Assembly (NCBI GenBank): GCA_964458385.1
Contig: CAYWIS010000002.1
Location: forward strand, 25,934-89,933
DNA from: JAHWKS01 sp964458385
GTDB lineage: Bacteria; Planctomycetota; Planctomycetia; Pirellulales; Pirellulaceae
DNA: 64,000 nt
Direction of reading: 5' to 3'
The notes below the pieces were generated by a model. It ran no database searches and had not been told where the DNA came from. It saw only the letters and a list, made by a program, of their open reading frames with translations. Below are positions 37,323 to 47,900 of the stretch, in pieces; position 1 is the first letter of the stretch, and every line of letters begins with the position of its first letter. Both the position numbers and the translations under genes were made by a program.

Positions 37323-38798
37323 ATGTCACCTCTCCGCGAGTATATTCAGCGCGAAACGCGACGTTACTTCTTTGGGCGATGTGCGGCCGGCTTGGGCACG
37401 GCGGCGCTCGCGTCGGTGTTGAATCCACAACTGTTCGCGGGCGAGTCGGCGGCGGTTCCGCCGGATGGTGACAAGCCACTAGGGGCGTTGCCGGCGTTTC
37501 ATCATCGGCCAACAGCGAAACGCGTTATCTGGCTTTTTATGGCCGATGCGCCCTCGCAACTTGACCTGTTCGATTACAAGCCGCAACTGTCGGGATACTT
37601 CGATAAGGATCTGCCCGATTCCGTCCGCATGGGGCAGCGCATTACGACAATGACCTCAGGGCAGGCTCGGTTCCCGGTTGCGCCTTCGAAATTCAAGTTC
37701 AAGCAATACGGCCAGTCGGGAGCCTGGCTAAGCGAGCTGTTGCCGCACACGGCGGAGATCGTGGACGACATAACCATCATCAAGTCGGTTAACACCGAAG
37801 CAATCAACCACGACCCGGCCATCACGTTTATTCAGACGGGGAGCGAGCTTCCCGGGCGCCCCAGCATGGGAGCCTGGCTGTCCTATGGCATTGGCAGCCC
37901 CAATCAGGACTTGCCGGCGTTTGTTGTTTTGCATTCGCGGTTGGCTAGTGGTTCGCAATCGCAAGCCCTTTTCTCGCGCCTTTGGGGTTCGGGATTCTTG
38001 CCCACCCGACACCAAGGCGTGGCGCTGCGTTCGTCGGGTGACCCGGTGCTGTACCTGTCGAACCCACCGGGCGTCGATGCGCAAACGCGCCGGCGAATGC
38101 TGGACGGGCTGGCCGAGTTAAACCAGAAACGCTTTGATGTCAAAGGCGATCCGGAAATTCAAGCCCGCATCGCGCAATACGAAATGGCGTTTCGGATGCA
38201 AACCTCGGTGCCCGAGTTGACCGACATTTCCGACGAACCCAAGGAAATCCTGGAAATGTACGGTCCTGAGGTCACTGACCCCGGAACGTACGCCTACAAC
38301 TGCTTGCTCGCGCGGCGGCTGGCGGAGCGCGGCGTCCGTTTTACCCAGGTATTTCTCCGCGGTTGGGATCACCACGGCAACTTGCCGAAGCAAATTCCCC
38401 AACTCTCCAAGGCCATGGATCAACCAACGGCCGCTCTCATTAAGGATCTAAAGCAGCGCGGATTGCTTGATGATACGTTGGTTGTTTGGGGCGGTGAGTT
38501 CGGCCGCACCGTGTATAGTCAGGGCACACTCACAAAAGATAACTACGGCCGCGACCATCACCCCCGCAACTTCGCCATGTGGCTCGCGGGAGGCGGCATC
38601 AAGGCGGGGCTGGTGTACGGAGAAACGGACGACTTCAGCTATAACGTGATTGACAAGCCCGTGCATATTCACGACCTCAACGCCACCATTCTGCATTGCT
38701 TGGGCATCAACCATGAACGGCTGACGTATCGTTTCCAAGGCCGCGACTTCCGCCTGACCGATGTGCATGGCAAGGTGGTTCACGACATCCTGGCGTAA
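37323..38798 (+). CDS. DUF1501 domain protein, PSD1 partner
   Basis: 491 residues. ATG at 37323 begins a twin-arginine-type leader (RRYFFGRCAAGLGTAALAS); 14 upstream codons were dropped. The DUF1501 body, an alkaline-phosphatase/sulfatase-related fold, shows KRVIWLFMADAPSQLDLFDYKP, NHDPAITFIQTG, VVWGGEFGRTVYSQG, NYGRDHHPRNFAMWLAGGGIKAG and HDLNATILHCLGI. Metal-binding residues of the superfamily (DHHP, GEFGR) are retained. It is expected in the periplasm after Tat export. It follows the PSD1 gene by 83 bp, the usual pairing in Planctomycetes, so a joint process is inferred. Confidence 0.94.
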   Translation: MSPLREYIQRETRRYFFGRCAAGLGTAALASVLNPQLFAGESAAVPPDGDKPLGALPAFHHRPTAKRVIWLFMADAPSQLDLFDYKPQLSGYFDKDLPDSVRMGQRITTMTSGQARFPVAPSKFKFKQYGQSGAWLSELLPHTAEIVDDITIIKSVNTEAINHDPAITFIQTGSELPGRPSMGAWLSYGIGSPNQDLPAFVVLHSRLASGSQSQALFSRLWGSGFLPTRHQGVALRSSGDPVLYLSNPPGVDAQTRRRMLDGLAELNQKRFDVKGDPEIQARIAQYEMAFRMQTSVPELTDISDEPKEILEMYGPEVTDPGTYAYNCLLARRLAERGVRFTQVFLRGWDHHGNLPKQIPQLSKAMDQPTAALIKDLKQRGLLDDTLVVWGGEFGRTVYSQGTLTKDNYGRDHHPRNFAMWLAGGGIKAGLVYGETDDFSYNVIDKPVHIHDLNATILHCLGINHERLTYRFQGRDFRLTDVHGKVVHDILA

Positions 38799-39277
38799 CC
38801 CCGCTTGAGCCAAAATGGTCCCGAGCGCCGACTCGCGATGGAAGTCGGCGCTGGTGGTGGTATGGCTCCGGGGTGTTGCGCGAAATCGTGGATTGTTCGC
38901 TTAAACCCTCGTGTCAGAACAAACGTGAGCCGCGAATTTCTAGCACGCAGCTATTGCGGCCAGAGTGGGTAGAGCCCCGGGAGCAGTGAATATTTCAGCC
39001 AAGCGCAGTGGGATGCGCCCTTTCACCCGCCACAACCAATCTGCCAATGCGTCTCGGTCCGATTGGCGTGGAAGCAGGGTTTTGTTCTTTCCGTTGCGGT
39101 TGTCGGGTGCTACGCTCTATCCGTACAGGGCACGTGGCGCCAGGCGAAACCCGTTGATTCTACGGTGAGTATTTGAGCGCGTGTCCCTAACCGCGCGCCT
39201 CGTTTTCGCCCGCACGACCGGGTAGCTTCGCCGGGCTGTAACAAGCATACGGATCTCATTTCTGCGTTTTGACTGCC
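38799..39277. other. Intergenic stretch with one hairpin
   Basis: About 480 bp. It holds a perfect 10-bp hairpin, AGCGCCGACT (38824-38833) with AGTCGGCGCT (38843-38852), 26 bp after the DUF1501 stop. It may end the PSD1-DUF1501 transcript, though no T-tract follows. The rest has no supported gene. Confidence 0.5.
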
Positions 39278-41767
39278 ATGCGTTTGCATCGTTTGCTGCT
39301 CTCGGCTTTCGTTCTGTCTTTGCTGCTTTCGCTCTCGATTGCGGGCGGAGCGTTCGCCGTGGAAGCTGAAAGCTTGCCGCAAGTTCCGGCTGGCTTTGAG
39401 GTCGAAATGTTGCGTCTCGCGCAGCCGGGTGAAGGCTCATGGATCAGTATGACGTTCGACGAAAAAGGTCGGATTATTGTGGGACGCGACGACGCGGGCC
39501 TCATGCGTTTAATGCTCGCCGATGAACCGGCCAAGATTCGAGTCGAACCGATCGATACGCTTGGAAACACGCTTCGACATTGCCGTGGCGTGCTCTACGC
39601 GCATAACTCGCTTTACGTTTCGGCGACCGACAGTAATGCCATTTATCGGCTTCGCGACACCGACGGCGACGACCGGTATGACGAGGCGAAGTTACTCAAA
39701 CAGCTCGACTACCGCAGTCGCTACGGGCACGGCGCCAATCAAATGGTGCTTGGGCCCGATGGCATGATTTACCTGGTAACGGGCAACGATGTTTCTTTCC
39801 CGGAAGGGATGGCGCCGAACTCACCCTATCGGGAGCCTCGTAACGATTGGCTCTTGCCGAATCCTCACGATGCCGGGCACGACAACCGCGTGGGCTACAT
39901 TGTCCGCTTTGACGCCAACGGCGAACGTTGGGAAGTGCTGGCTGGTGGGCTGCGCAATCCCGTCGATATGGCATTCAACATTGACGGGGAAATGTTCACC
40001 TACGACGCCGACATGGAATGGGACGTGGGCCTGCCTTGGTATCGTCCAACCCGAGTTAATCATGTGGTTTCGGCGGGCGAATACGGTTGGCGGTGGGGAA
40101 CGGGCAAATGGCCCGTGCACTACGCGGATAGCCTACCAACAACTCTCGACACGGGGCTGGGCTCACCTACGGGAGTTCTGTTTGGTTACCGCGGTCGCCT
40201 TCCCGCAAAGTACAAGAACGGGTTGTTCTTGGGCGACTGGCAGAACGGCCGCATCTTACTGGCGACGGTACATCCGGCAGGCGCAAGTTATACCTGTGAG
40301 TATGAAGTCTTTATTCAAGGCGCGCCCTTGAATGTGTGCGACTTGGAGTTTGGCCCAGAGGGCGCCCTGTACTTCATTACCGGGGGACGCGGTTCGCAAT
40401 CGGCGCTCTACCGGGTTCGTTATGTCGGCAACGACGTGGCCGAATCGCCCACCTCGCCTACGGAGGGCAATCGTCGCGCCGCTGAGATTCGGGCGCTGCG
40501 GCGCCGGTTGGAAACGTACCATACGCAAGCCGCTCCGCAGGCCGTATCCGAAGCATGGCCGCACCTGGCGAACGAAGACCGCTGGCTACGGTATGCAGCA
40601 CGACTGGCGATAGAACGCCAAGATTTGGAGCATTGGCGTCAGCGCGCCGTGCAGGAAACGCAGCCGTTGGCTGCTGCTACAGCGCTACTGGCGTTAGCTC
40701 GCGTCGGTAGACCAGGGGATCAACCGGCGCTTCTTGCCGCGTTGGAGAGTTTGCCTTGGGAACAAATGGAGAAGGAGACGCTGCTAACGGCCCTGCGGGC
40801 GTGTGCGCTTTCCTTCATTCGGCAGGGACGGCCGCTGGATGGGCAAGAAGCCCCCTTGCGAAAACGCTTGGCGGCGATTTTTCCCCACGCGCAAACCACG
40901 GCCAATCACGAACTCTGTGAACTGTTGATTTACCTGAATGAACCCCAAGCGGTGAACGTCACCCTGGACTTGCTGGAAGCGGCGCCGTCGCAAGAAGACC
41001 AAATTCATTACGCCCAGGCTCTTTTGCATGCTCGCGAAGGGTGGACGTTGGAGGGGCGGCGTCGCTACATCGCCTGGTTGCAAACGTCACGCACGTTTCG
41101 CGGCGGTCGCTTGCTTCCAACCGCCTTAGGGCAAATGAAGAACGACTTTGTCACAGCATTAAGCGCCGAAGAGCGTACGACGTTGGCGTCGGAGCTGGCG
41201 GCGCTGGAGCAGCCGCTTGCCGAGGCGAGCGCCGGCGCCACGCGGCCATTGGTGCGCAACTGGACCTTGGACGATTTTGCGAGTGCTTTGCAGGCTCCGC
41301 TGCGTGGTCGCTCGGTTGCTTCGGCGCGGGCAGCGCTGGCGTCGGCTTCGTGTCTAAAATGTCATCGCCTGGGCGACGAGGGCGCTAGCATAGGACCCGA
41401 TCTAACGAACGTAGGAGGCCGCTTTGATGAGCGGAAGTTGTTGGAGTCGATCCTGACTCCGTCGCAAGAGATCGACCCCAAGTATCGTGATACGGCTTAC
41501 GTGCTCGACAATGGCAAAGTCGTCGTTGGCCGACCGGTGCTGGTCGACGCGACGCGAATTGTCGTCGAAACGGATCCGCTCTCCCAAGCGACCGTAACCG
41601 TTCCCCGCAGCGCGATTGAAGAGACGCATCCGGCCAACATTTCGCCAATGCCGAGCGGGCTCATCGATGTGCTAACACATGATGAAGTTCTCGACTTGCT
41701 TGCTTATCTCAAGTCGGGCGGCGATCCGAACCATGCCGCATTTCAACCAGTTTCGGCCGAGCGATAA
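39278..41767 (+). CDS. PVC-type dehydrogenase: beta-propeller, HEAT-like region and heme c
   Basis: 829 residues. The ATG at 39278 begins a Sec signal peptide (cleavage near AFA-VE). Residues about 35-390 form a six-bladed propeller related to glucose/sorbosone dehydrogenases: MTFDEKGRIIVG, CRGVLYAHNSLYVSA, RYGHGANQMVLGPDGMIYLVTGND, GLRNPVDMAFNIDGEMFTYDADMEWD, GAPLNVCDLEFGPEGALYF. A HEAT-like helical part follows (about 400-660). A cytochrome c domain has C692-L-K-C695-H696 and GPDLTNVGGRF. This is the PVC-type heme-binding CxxCH family, probably a periplasmic carbohydrate oxidoreductase; substrate unknown. Confidence 0.92.
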   Translation: MRLHRLLLSAFVLSLLLSLSIAGGAFAVEAESLPQVPAGFEVEMLRLAQPGEGSWISMTFDEKGRIIVGRDDAGLMRLMLADEPAKIRVEPIDTLGNTLRHCRGVLYAHNSLYVSATDSNAIYRLRDTDGDDRYDEAKLLKQLDYRSRYGHGANQMVLGPDGMIYLVTGNDVSFPEGMAPNSPYREPRNDWLLPNPHDAGHDNRVGYIVRFDANGERWEVLAGGLRNPVDMAFNIDGEMFTYDADMEWDVGLPWYRPTRVNHVVSAGEYGWRWGTGKWPVHYADSLPTTLDTGLGSPTGVLFGYRGRLPAKYKNGLFLGDWQNGRILLATVHPAGASYTCEYEVFIQGAPLNVCDLEFGPEGALYFITGGRGSQSALYRVRYVGNDVAESPTSPTEGNRRAAEIRALRRRLETYHTQAAPQAVSEAWPHLANEDRWLRYAARLAIERQDLEHWRQRAVQETQPLAAATALLALARVGRPGDQPALLAALESLPWEQMEKETLLTALRACALSFIRQGRPLDGQEAPLRKRLAAIFPHAQTTANHELCELLIYLNEPQAVNVTLDLLEAAPSQEDQIHYAQALLHAREGWTLEGRRRYIAWLQTSRTFRGGRLLPTALGQMKNDFVTALSAEERTTLASELAALEQPLAEASAGATRPLVRNWTLDDFASALQAPLRGRSVASARAALASASCLKCHRLGDEGASIGPDLTNVGGRFDERKLLESILTPSQEIDPKYRDTAYVLDNGKVVVGRPVLVDATRIVVETDPLSQATVTVPRSAIEETHPANISPMPSGLIDVLTHDEVLDLLAYLKSGGDPNHAAFQPVSAER

Positions 41768-42097
41768 GCCGAACGACATCCTCGCTAAACTTCGAAATGT
41801 GCGCCATTGCGCGGGTATCGCCCGGAACAAATAGGTTCGGTTAGGCCGAAGGCAGATCCTTTCGTGCTTCGGTCTAATGGCGACTTGGCCCCGGTTTCCG
41901 TCCGCGGATTTCTGTTGGTTGTCGCAGCAATCGTAAGGTTCGGTTCTCCTTGCCATACACAACTGAATGGTGATCTTGGGACCCAACCCGCTTGGGAGCC
42001 GTGTTATACTTGAACCCATTAGTTCGTTTTGATATTTAAGTGATACGGGCAAGGCCAGGGGAAAGTCGGAAGCAGCACTTCGCACGGGAGGTCCACG
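41768..42097. other. Intergenic stretch with possible promoter
   Basis: 330 bp. TATACT at 42005-42010, 87 bp before the next ATG, resembles a -10; TTGGGA at 41976-41981 is 23 bp away and so a poor -35. No gene is supported. Confidence 0.3.
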
Positions 42098-43489
42098 ATG
42101 CTCACGCTGGTTGATTCTCATGGGAAATGGGGGCGTCGGGAGTTTCTACGCATCGGCGGACTGGCGCTGGGTGGTTTGACGTTGCCCCAATTGTTAGCAA
42201 GTCAAGCTGCTGCGACAGAGCGACTGGGCGTGACTGAAAAGTCGGTTATCTTTCTTTTCCTCCATGGTGGGCCGAGCCAGTTTGAAACTTTCGATCCCAA
42301 GATGACGGCGCCGGCAGGCGTACGGAGCGTGACGGGCGAAATACCTACCAAGCTGCCTGGCGTGACCTTCGGAACGACGTTGCCGCGACTTGCAGCGCTG
42401 GCTGACCGATTCGCGGTGGTGCGCTCGTTTACGACAGGAAACGGAAATCACGACATCAAACCGATTGTTTGTCCTCAAACTTTTAATGCGAACATCGGCG
42501 CCCATTACGCGCGGATCGTCGGCGCAAATCATCCGGTCAGTGGACTTCCGACCAATGTGGCGCTCTTTCCGCGGGCCATCGACCCCGACCGGAAACCTCC
42601 GAATTTTAGCTTTGGCGATTTTCGGGCGACCGGCACACTGGGCGCGGGTTACGCTCCGTTTGTGCCCGGCGCTGGGGGCGAGTTTCAAAAGAATCTGGAA
42701 CTGACGATGCCCCGTGAACGGCTCGACGACCGACGCCGATTGCTGACCGCACTCGACCGCATTCGGCGTGAGTTGGACACCTCCGGCGAGTTGGAAGGTA
42801 TTGACCGCTTCCGCATGCAGGCGTTCGAAACGCTCTTGGGGGGAGCGGCCAAAGCGTTTGACCTATCCAAAGAGGATCCACGCACCGTGGCCCGCTACGA
42901 CACGGCGCCCCTGGTGCGTCCCGAACAGATTAGTCGTCGCTGGAACAATTACAATAATTATGTGGATAACGCGATGACGGTCGGCAAACTGCTTTTGCTG
43001 GCCCGGCGACTCTGTGAGGCGGGGTGCGGCTTTGTGACCGTGACGACCAACTTCGTCTGGGATATGCACGCCGACGCGAATAACGCGGGCGTCGAAGAGG
43101 GAATGGAGTATATGGGACCGCCCCTCGATTACGCCGTGTCGGCCTTCATTGAGGACGTAGAAAGTCGCGGCCTGAGCGACAAGATCATGCTGGTGGTTGC
43201 GGGCGAAATGGGCCGCACGCCTAAGGTGAACAAGAACGGCGGCCGAGATCATTGGGGTGAACTGGCGCCCCTCATGATTTATGGCGGAGGAATCCGACGA
43301 GGCCAAGTCATCGGGCAATCGACCGCCGACGGCGGAGCGCCACTTTCGGAGCCGTACACTATTGATAACCTTCTGGCTACCATCATGCATACGTTGCTCG
43401 ATGTTGGCGCCGTCCGCCTCATGCGCGGATTGCCCGACGAAGTGCTGCGCGTGGCCACCGGGAGCCAGCCGATTGCGGGCTTACTGTGA
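42098..43489 (+). CDS. DUF1501 domain protein with Tat leader
   Basis: 463 residues. GGGAGG lies 8-13 nt before the ATG, so the start is firm. A Tat leader (RREFLRIGGLALGGLTLPQLLAS) is followed by DUF1501: SVIFLFLHGGPSQFETFDPK, GEIPTKLPGVTFGTTLPRLA, GNGNHDIKPIV, GEMGRTPKVNKNGGRDHWGELAPLMIYGGGI and IDNLLATIMHTLLDVG. It is more distant from the PSD1-paired copy than that copy is from family consensus. There is no PSD1 gene immediately beside it; the PVC dehydrogenase lies upstream and the degenerate amidohydrolase gene is convergent downstream. Confidence 0.94.
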   Translation: MLTLVDSHGKWGRREFLRIGGLALGGLTLPQLLASQAAATERLGVTEKSVIFLFLHGGPSQFETFDPKMTAPAGVRSVTGEIPTKLPGVTFGTTLPRLAALADRFAVVRSFTTGNGNHDIKPIVCPQTFNANIGAHYARIVGANHPVSGLPTNVALFPRAIDPDRKPPNFSFGDFRATGTLGAGYAPFVPGAGGEFQKNLELTMPRERLDDRRRLLTALDRIRRELDTSGELEGIDRFRMQAFETLLGGAAKAFDLSKEDPRTVARYDTAPLVRPEQISRRWNNYNNYVDNAMTVGKLLLLARRLCEAGCGFVTVTTNFVWDMHADANNAGVEEGMEYMGPPLDYAVSAFIEDVESRGLSDKIMLVVAGEMGRTPKVNKNGGRDHWGELAPLMIYGGGIRRGQVIGQSTADGGAPLSEPYTIDNLLATIMHTLLDVGAVRLMRGLPDEVLRVATGSQPIAGLL

Positions 43490-43545
43490 TCTGCTCGTTC
43501 GCTATCGGATCGACGCGCTTCCCGGATACGCTCTCTTTCTGCCGA

Positions 43546-44858
43546 TTAGCGCTCCTCTAATCGGTCCAGTTTCTCCTTATACTTGCGATACAAGTGCTTG
43601 TGCCGGTCATCAAGATCAACGGGGCGGCCTTGTATGAAGGCTGCTTCGACATGAGTGGGCGCTTCGAGCGGATCGCCGTCGGCAATAAACAACGTAGCGT
43701 CCTTCCCTGGTTCGAGCGAACCGACGCGGTCGGATACACCAAGGATCTGGGCGGGATAGAGCGTAATCGCCTTCAGGGCCTCATCGCGCGGCAGGCCGAA
43801 AGCGGCCGCCATGGCGNNNNNNNNNNAACGTTCGATGCACCAAAACGGCCTGCGCCCGAGATGCAGAATTTGACTCCCGCCTGACGCAGACGTTCGGGCA
43901 CGGTAAAGGGGGCGTCGTACGCGTCGGAACGCCGCAGCGGCAGGCGATGCGTCTCGGCTACGATCACTGGTATGTTGTGCTTCTTCAGCAGCGTAGCGCA
44001 GTAGGGCGCGTCATAGCCGCCGTACAAAATCATGCGAACATTATGTTCGTCGGCGAAGGCGACGGCCGCCTGGATCTGTTGAATCTCATTCGCCGTGACG
44101 ATCAGCGGCATCTTGCGTTCATAAACGGGGATCATCGCTTCCCACCGCAGATCGACCGGATGGCGGTCGGGATCGGTCGAGCGGGCTTTCTGATACGCCT
44201 TGGCGTCGGCAAAAGCTTGCCGCAGCCGGCGTAAAGTTTCGTCTCGCGCTCGGGTTTGCTCGTCGCTTGATTTCTTGACATTCCAACTGCTCACCGGCGT
44301 CATGGCGGGCCAGATGACGTGCATGGCGACGTCTGCTCGCAAGGTCATGTCTTCATAGGTCCAACCATCCATCTGCAGGACGGCCGACCGGCCGCTGAGT
44401 GTCCCGCCGACCGGCGCGGTGAGCGCCAGCAGCACGCCATTGCTGCGGGCGACGGGGATCAACTCGCTGTCGGGATTCACGGCGACCCACGAACGCACAT
44501 TGGGATTTATCGATCCGACTTCGGCCTGATCTCGGGTGGCGCGGATCGCGTTAATTTCCACAAGGCCGATATCGCTCAAGGCGTCAAACAGACCAGGGTA
44601 AACGTGCTTACCTTCCAGCACGATCCGCTCGGCGTTTTCCGGAATCTCAATGTCTTGGCCGACCGCTAGGATTTGCCCCTTGTCGAACAGCAAAACACCA
44701 TTTTCAATGGTCGGGCCAGAAACGGGATGGATCGTAGCGCCAACCAAGGCAACCGGGCCGAGGGGCTCGCGTCCTGGAATTTCAGGATGTGAACGGGCGA
44801 TGCTCGTAAAGCCGAAGATCGCCGTTGCGGTGAACAGGAGGATGATCGAATATCGCAT
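43546..44858 (-). CDS. Exported amidohydrolase-like protein with degenerate active site, contains assembly gap
   Basis: A leader (MRYSIILLFTATAIFGFTSIA) is followed by an amidohydrolase fold: VALVGATIHPVSG, ILAVGQDIEIPENAE and HVYPGLFDALSDIGLVEIN. The HxH metal motif after YPG(LI)D is absent, so hydrolysis is doubtful. The C-terminal strand set (ITLYPAQILGVSDRVGSLEPGKDATLFI) is intact. Ten N at 43817-43826 shift the frame; a true gap of 3n+2 bases restores it and joins the front part to AAAFGLPRDEALKAIT. It closely resembles the N-terminal half of the next gene and is 71 bp downstream of it on the same strand, so the two are probably co-transcribed. Confidence 0.82.
43817..43826. other. Assembly gap (10 N) inside the amidohydrolase-like gene
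   Basis: A placeholder run. The reading frame changes across it, and homologous spacing suggests about 8 residues are missing, so the apparent frameshift is an assembly artefact. Confidence 0.9.
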
Positions 44859-44929
44859 GGTATTTGATTGGGGGCAAACGAGTGTCGAACCGCACGTGAA
44901 CCATCAAGCGTCGGGACGACGATGCGCCA

Positions 44930-47900
44930 TCACGGGCTGCGGCCGTCGCGGTTTTGGGCGCCGCAGTAGATGTCAATGCGCGGCCACTGATGACGGTAAA
45001 GGAGCTGATCGTCTTCCGGGGCCTTCTTGGCCTCGGCGGGCGCCTCATTGGATGCGAGTGCTTTTTGCACCAGGACGGCTCGCATCTCTTCCTGACGCTG
45101 GCGCAGAGCGAGGTCTTCGGCACGGTCGAAGTACTTGCGGCCGTCGATCCACGTTTGTTCGCACACCGAGTAATTGGAAAGCGGCGAACCGCTCCACACG
45201 ACCAGGTCAGCGTCCTTGCCCCGAGTTAATGAGCCGACGCGCCGATCAATCCGCAACTGTTTGGCGGGATTGAGCGTGACGAACTTGAGGGCTTCTTCGG
45301 GGGGAACGCCGCCATACTTGACCGCTTTGGCCGCTTCTTGGTTGAGGCGTCGGGCGAGTTCGGCATCATCGGAGTTGAACGAAACGACCACGCCAGCGCG
45401 GTGCATTAAAGCGCCGGCGAATGGTACCGCGTCGTAGACTTCAAACTTATAAGCCCACCAGTCGGAGAAGGCAGAGCCCATCGCCCCATGGCGAGCCATA
45501 GCGTCAGCCACCTTGTAACCTTCCAGTACGTGCTGCAACGTGCCGATGCGAATGTTGAACTCCTCCAAGGTGCGAAGCAACGCTAGGATTTCGTCTTGGC
45601 GGTAACTGTGGCAATGAATCCAGCGGATGTTTTCCGCCACTTCGGCCAACGCCTCTAATTCCAAATCCACGCGCGGCGGCAACGCCTGGTGCGTTTCTCG
45701 CCATTTGGCGTGCTCATGGCGGTAATGGCGGCCTGCGAGAATAGCGTCACGCATGATTTGTTCAACGCCCATGCGCGACTGAGGGTAGCGCGTGCGGTAG
45801 TCGTCGCCCCAATTACTTTGTTTGACGTTCTCGCCCAACGCGAATTTGATACCCGGTGGGGCGCCGGCCATTTTCAACTCCTCGGGGAGCGCTCCCCAGC
45901 GGAGCTTGATCACCTGGTTCTGACCGCCAATGGGGTTGGCCGAACCGTGCAAGATATTGGCGGCGGTGACTCCGCCGGCCAACTGGCGATAGATGGAAAT
46001 GTCGGTCGCGTCGATGAAGTCGCCGATGCGCACCTCCGCGGTGATTGCTTGGGTCGATTCGTTGATCCCGCCATCGGTCGCCATGTGGGAGTGGCAATCA
46101 ATAATGCCAGGCGTGATATGTTTGCCTTGCGCGTCGATCACCACGGCGCCGCGGGGAATCTTGATATCTTGGCCTACCGCAAGGATTTTACCCTTACCGA
46201 TGAGCACGGATGCATTTTCCAGAATGCCCGCCTCGCTGCAGGTCCAGACGGTCGCGTTCTGAAACACGACTGCATCGGGTTGATCGGGAGGCGCTTCGCG
46301 ACCGAAGGCGCCAAGCGGGAAGTTTACGGCGAATGACGCCGGCTTATCTTGGGACGATTTGGCGGAAGAGTCCTTCTTTTCCTTGGGGTCTTGGAATTCT
46401 TCGGTTCGCACGGCCGAGATTTCGCTCGTGGCTCCATCGGGCCATGCAATGGCGCCGAGCCACGTTGCTTCGCCCTCCTGAGGAATGGATACAACCGCGG
46501 ACAGTCGTGCGACTCCTTTTTTTCCGAAAGCGTCGCCGGGGAAGGCCGCTGCGATACGTGCATCGCGCAGGTCGAGTTGTTTGATCTTCGTTTCGTTCGG
46601 CTCGGCGGCCGGATTGTCATTATTTTCCTTGCCGTCTTCTTGGTTGTCTGTTTTGACGACCACGACGCCAGAGAGTTTGGCTGGTTCGCCAGTAATGCGA
46701 ATCTCCCACGTTGGCGGAGCGCTTGCTCCTTCAAACGTCACTCGCCACACACCGCGTACATCGAACTGCGGGGCCGACTTGATTTCGTGGCGCTGACCGT
46801 CGATCCATACTTCGAGCACCTGAGTTTCGTCGTCAAACAGATTGCCGTCGGTTACGACCACGTGGGCTGCTTTGCCTGGCTCTAACGAACCGGCGCGATC
46901 GGCCACCCCCAACAATTCGGCAGGAGTCGACGTGAGCGCCCGCAAGGCGGCATCCTTGTCCAACCCACGTCGGACCGCACGGCGAACAGCTTCAAGGAAC
47001 TTTGCTTTATCCGAGAGGCGGTGGCTCGTGAGCGCGATGCGAACACCCGCCTTTTCCAGACGCGCTGGGTTCTCAGGGGCAATGTCCCAATGCATCAGCT
47101 CTTCGAGCGTTACCCTCAGGGCCGCTTCGGGTGTGCTTACGTTGGGCGGTTGGGGAAAGTTCAGGGGAACCAGCACCGGACGGCCGGTATCGACAATCGC
47201 CTTGAGGCGGCGGTATTCATGCCCCGAACCACACACGGCCAAGTTCAGGCCGAACTCGCGAGCGAATCGGTCAGCACGGAGGAAATATTGTTCGTCGTTC
47301 GCTTCGATAATGACCAGTCCGTTATCAAACACGAACGGCGCTAATGCTTCCAGTGCATCATTCCGTTCAGGGCGCGGCGTTGCGGGATTGCCTCGGTGTG
47401 CTGTCCATGCGTCGCGATACCAGCGCGCGTCGTACATGGTCTGCCGGGCGAGCGCCACTGCGCCCATGGGGGAATTGGGGTACGACTTGCGATCGCGGCC
47501 CGGTGGAACGGTCAACTCGGCATGTAACGCCACACTCGGATTGACAATCTGAGGCGAGGCGACATCGGCCGTGGTCACGACCGCGCTAACGCCTTTAAGC
47601 ACGCCCCGTGCGGGAGCTACTAGCCGCAGGGTAATGCCTTGGCTGCGCAAGGTTTTGTCTAACTCGGTATTTCCCGAAATATGACGGGCGACCTGCAATT
47701 GAGGAGTGATTAGGTCGTTCCAATGAGGTGAGCCGTTCTTCGTCAGCGATGCGTCAAGCGCTACTTCGGTAAAAGCATCGATCAGCCCCGGGTAGAGTAC
47801 TTTGCCGTTCAGGTCCCACACGCGAGCGTCGGCCGGAATCTCTATTTTGGCGCCAACGGCCTCGATCACTCCGTTACGGATGACCAGCACTCCGTTCTCA

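Noticed and set aside
42005..42010. Full sigma-70 promoter upstream of the second DUF1501 gene
   Set aside because: TATACT is a fair -10, but the only TTG-type -35 is 23 bp away.
43773..43826. Genuine frameshift in the single-domain amidohydrolase gene
   Set aside because: The phase change coincides exactly with a 10-N placeholder, and both flanks are typical amidohydrolase sequence.
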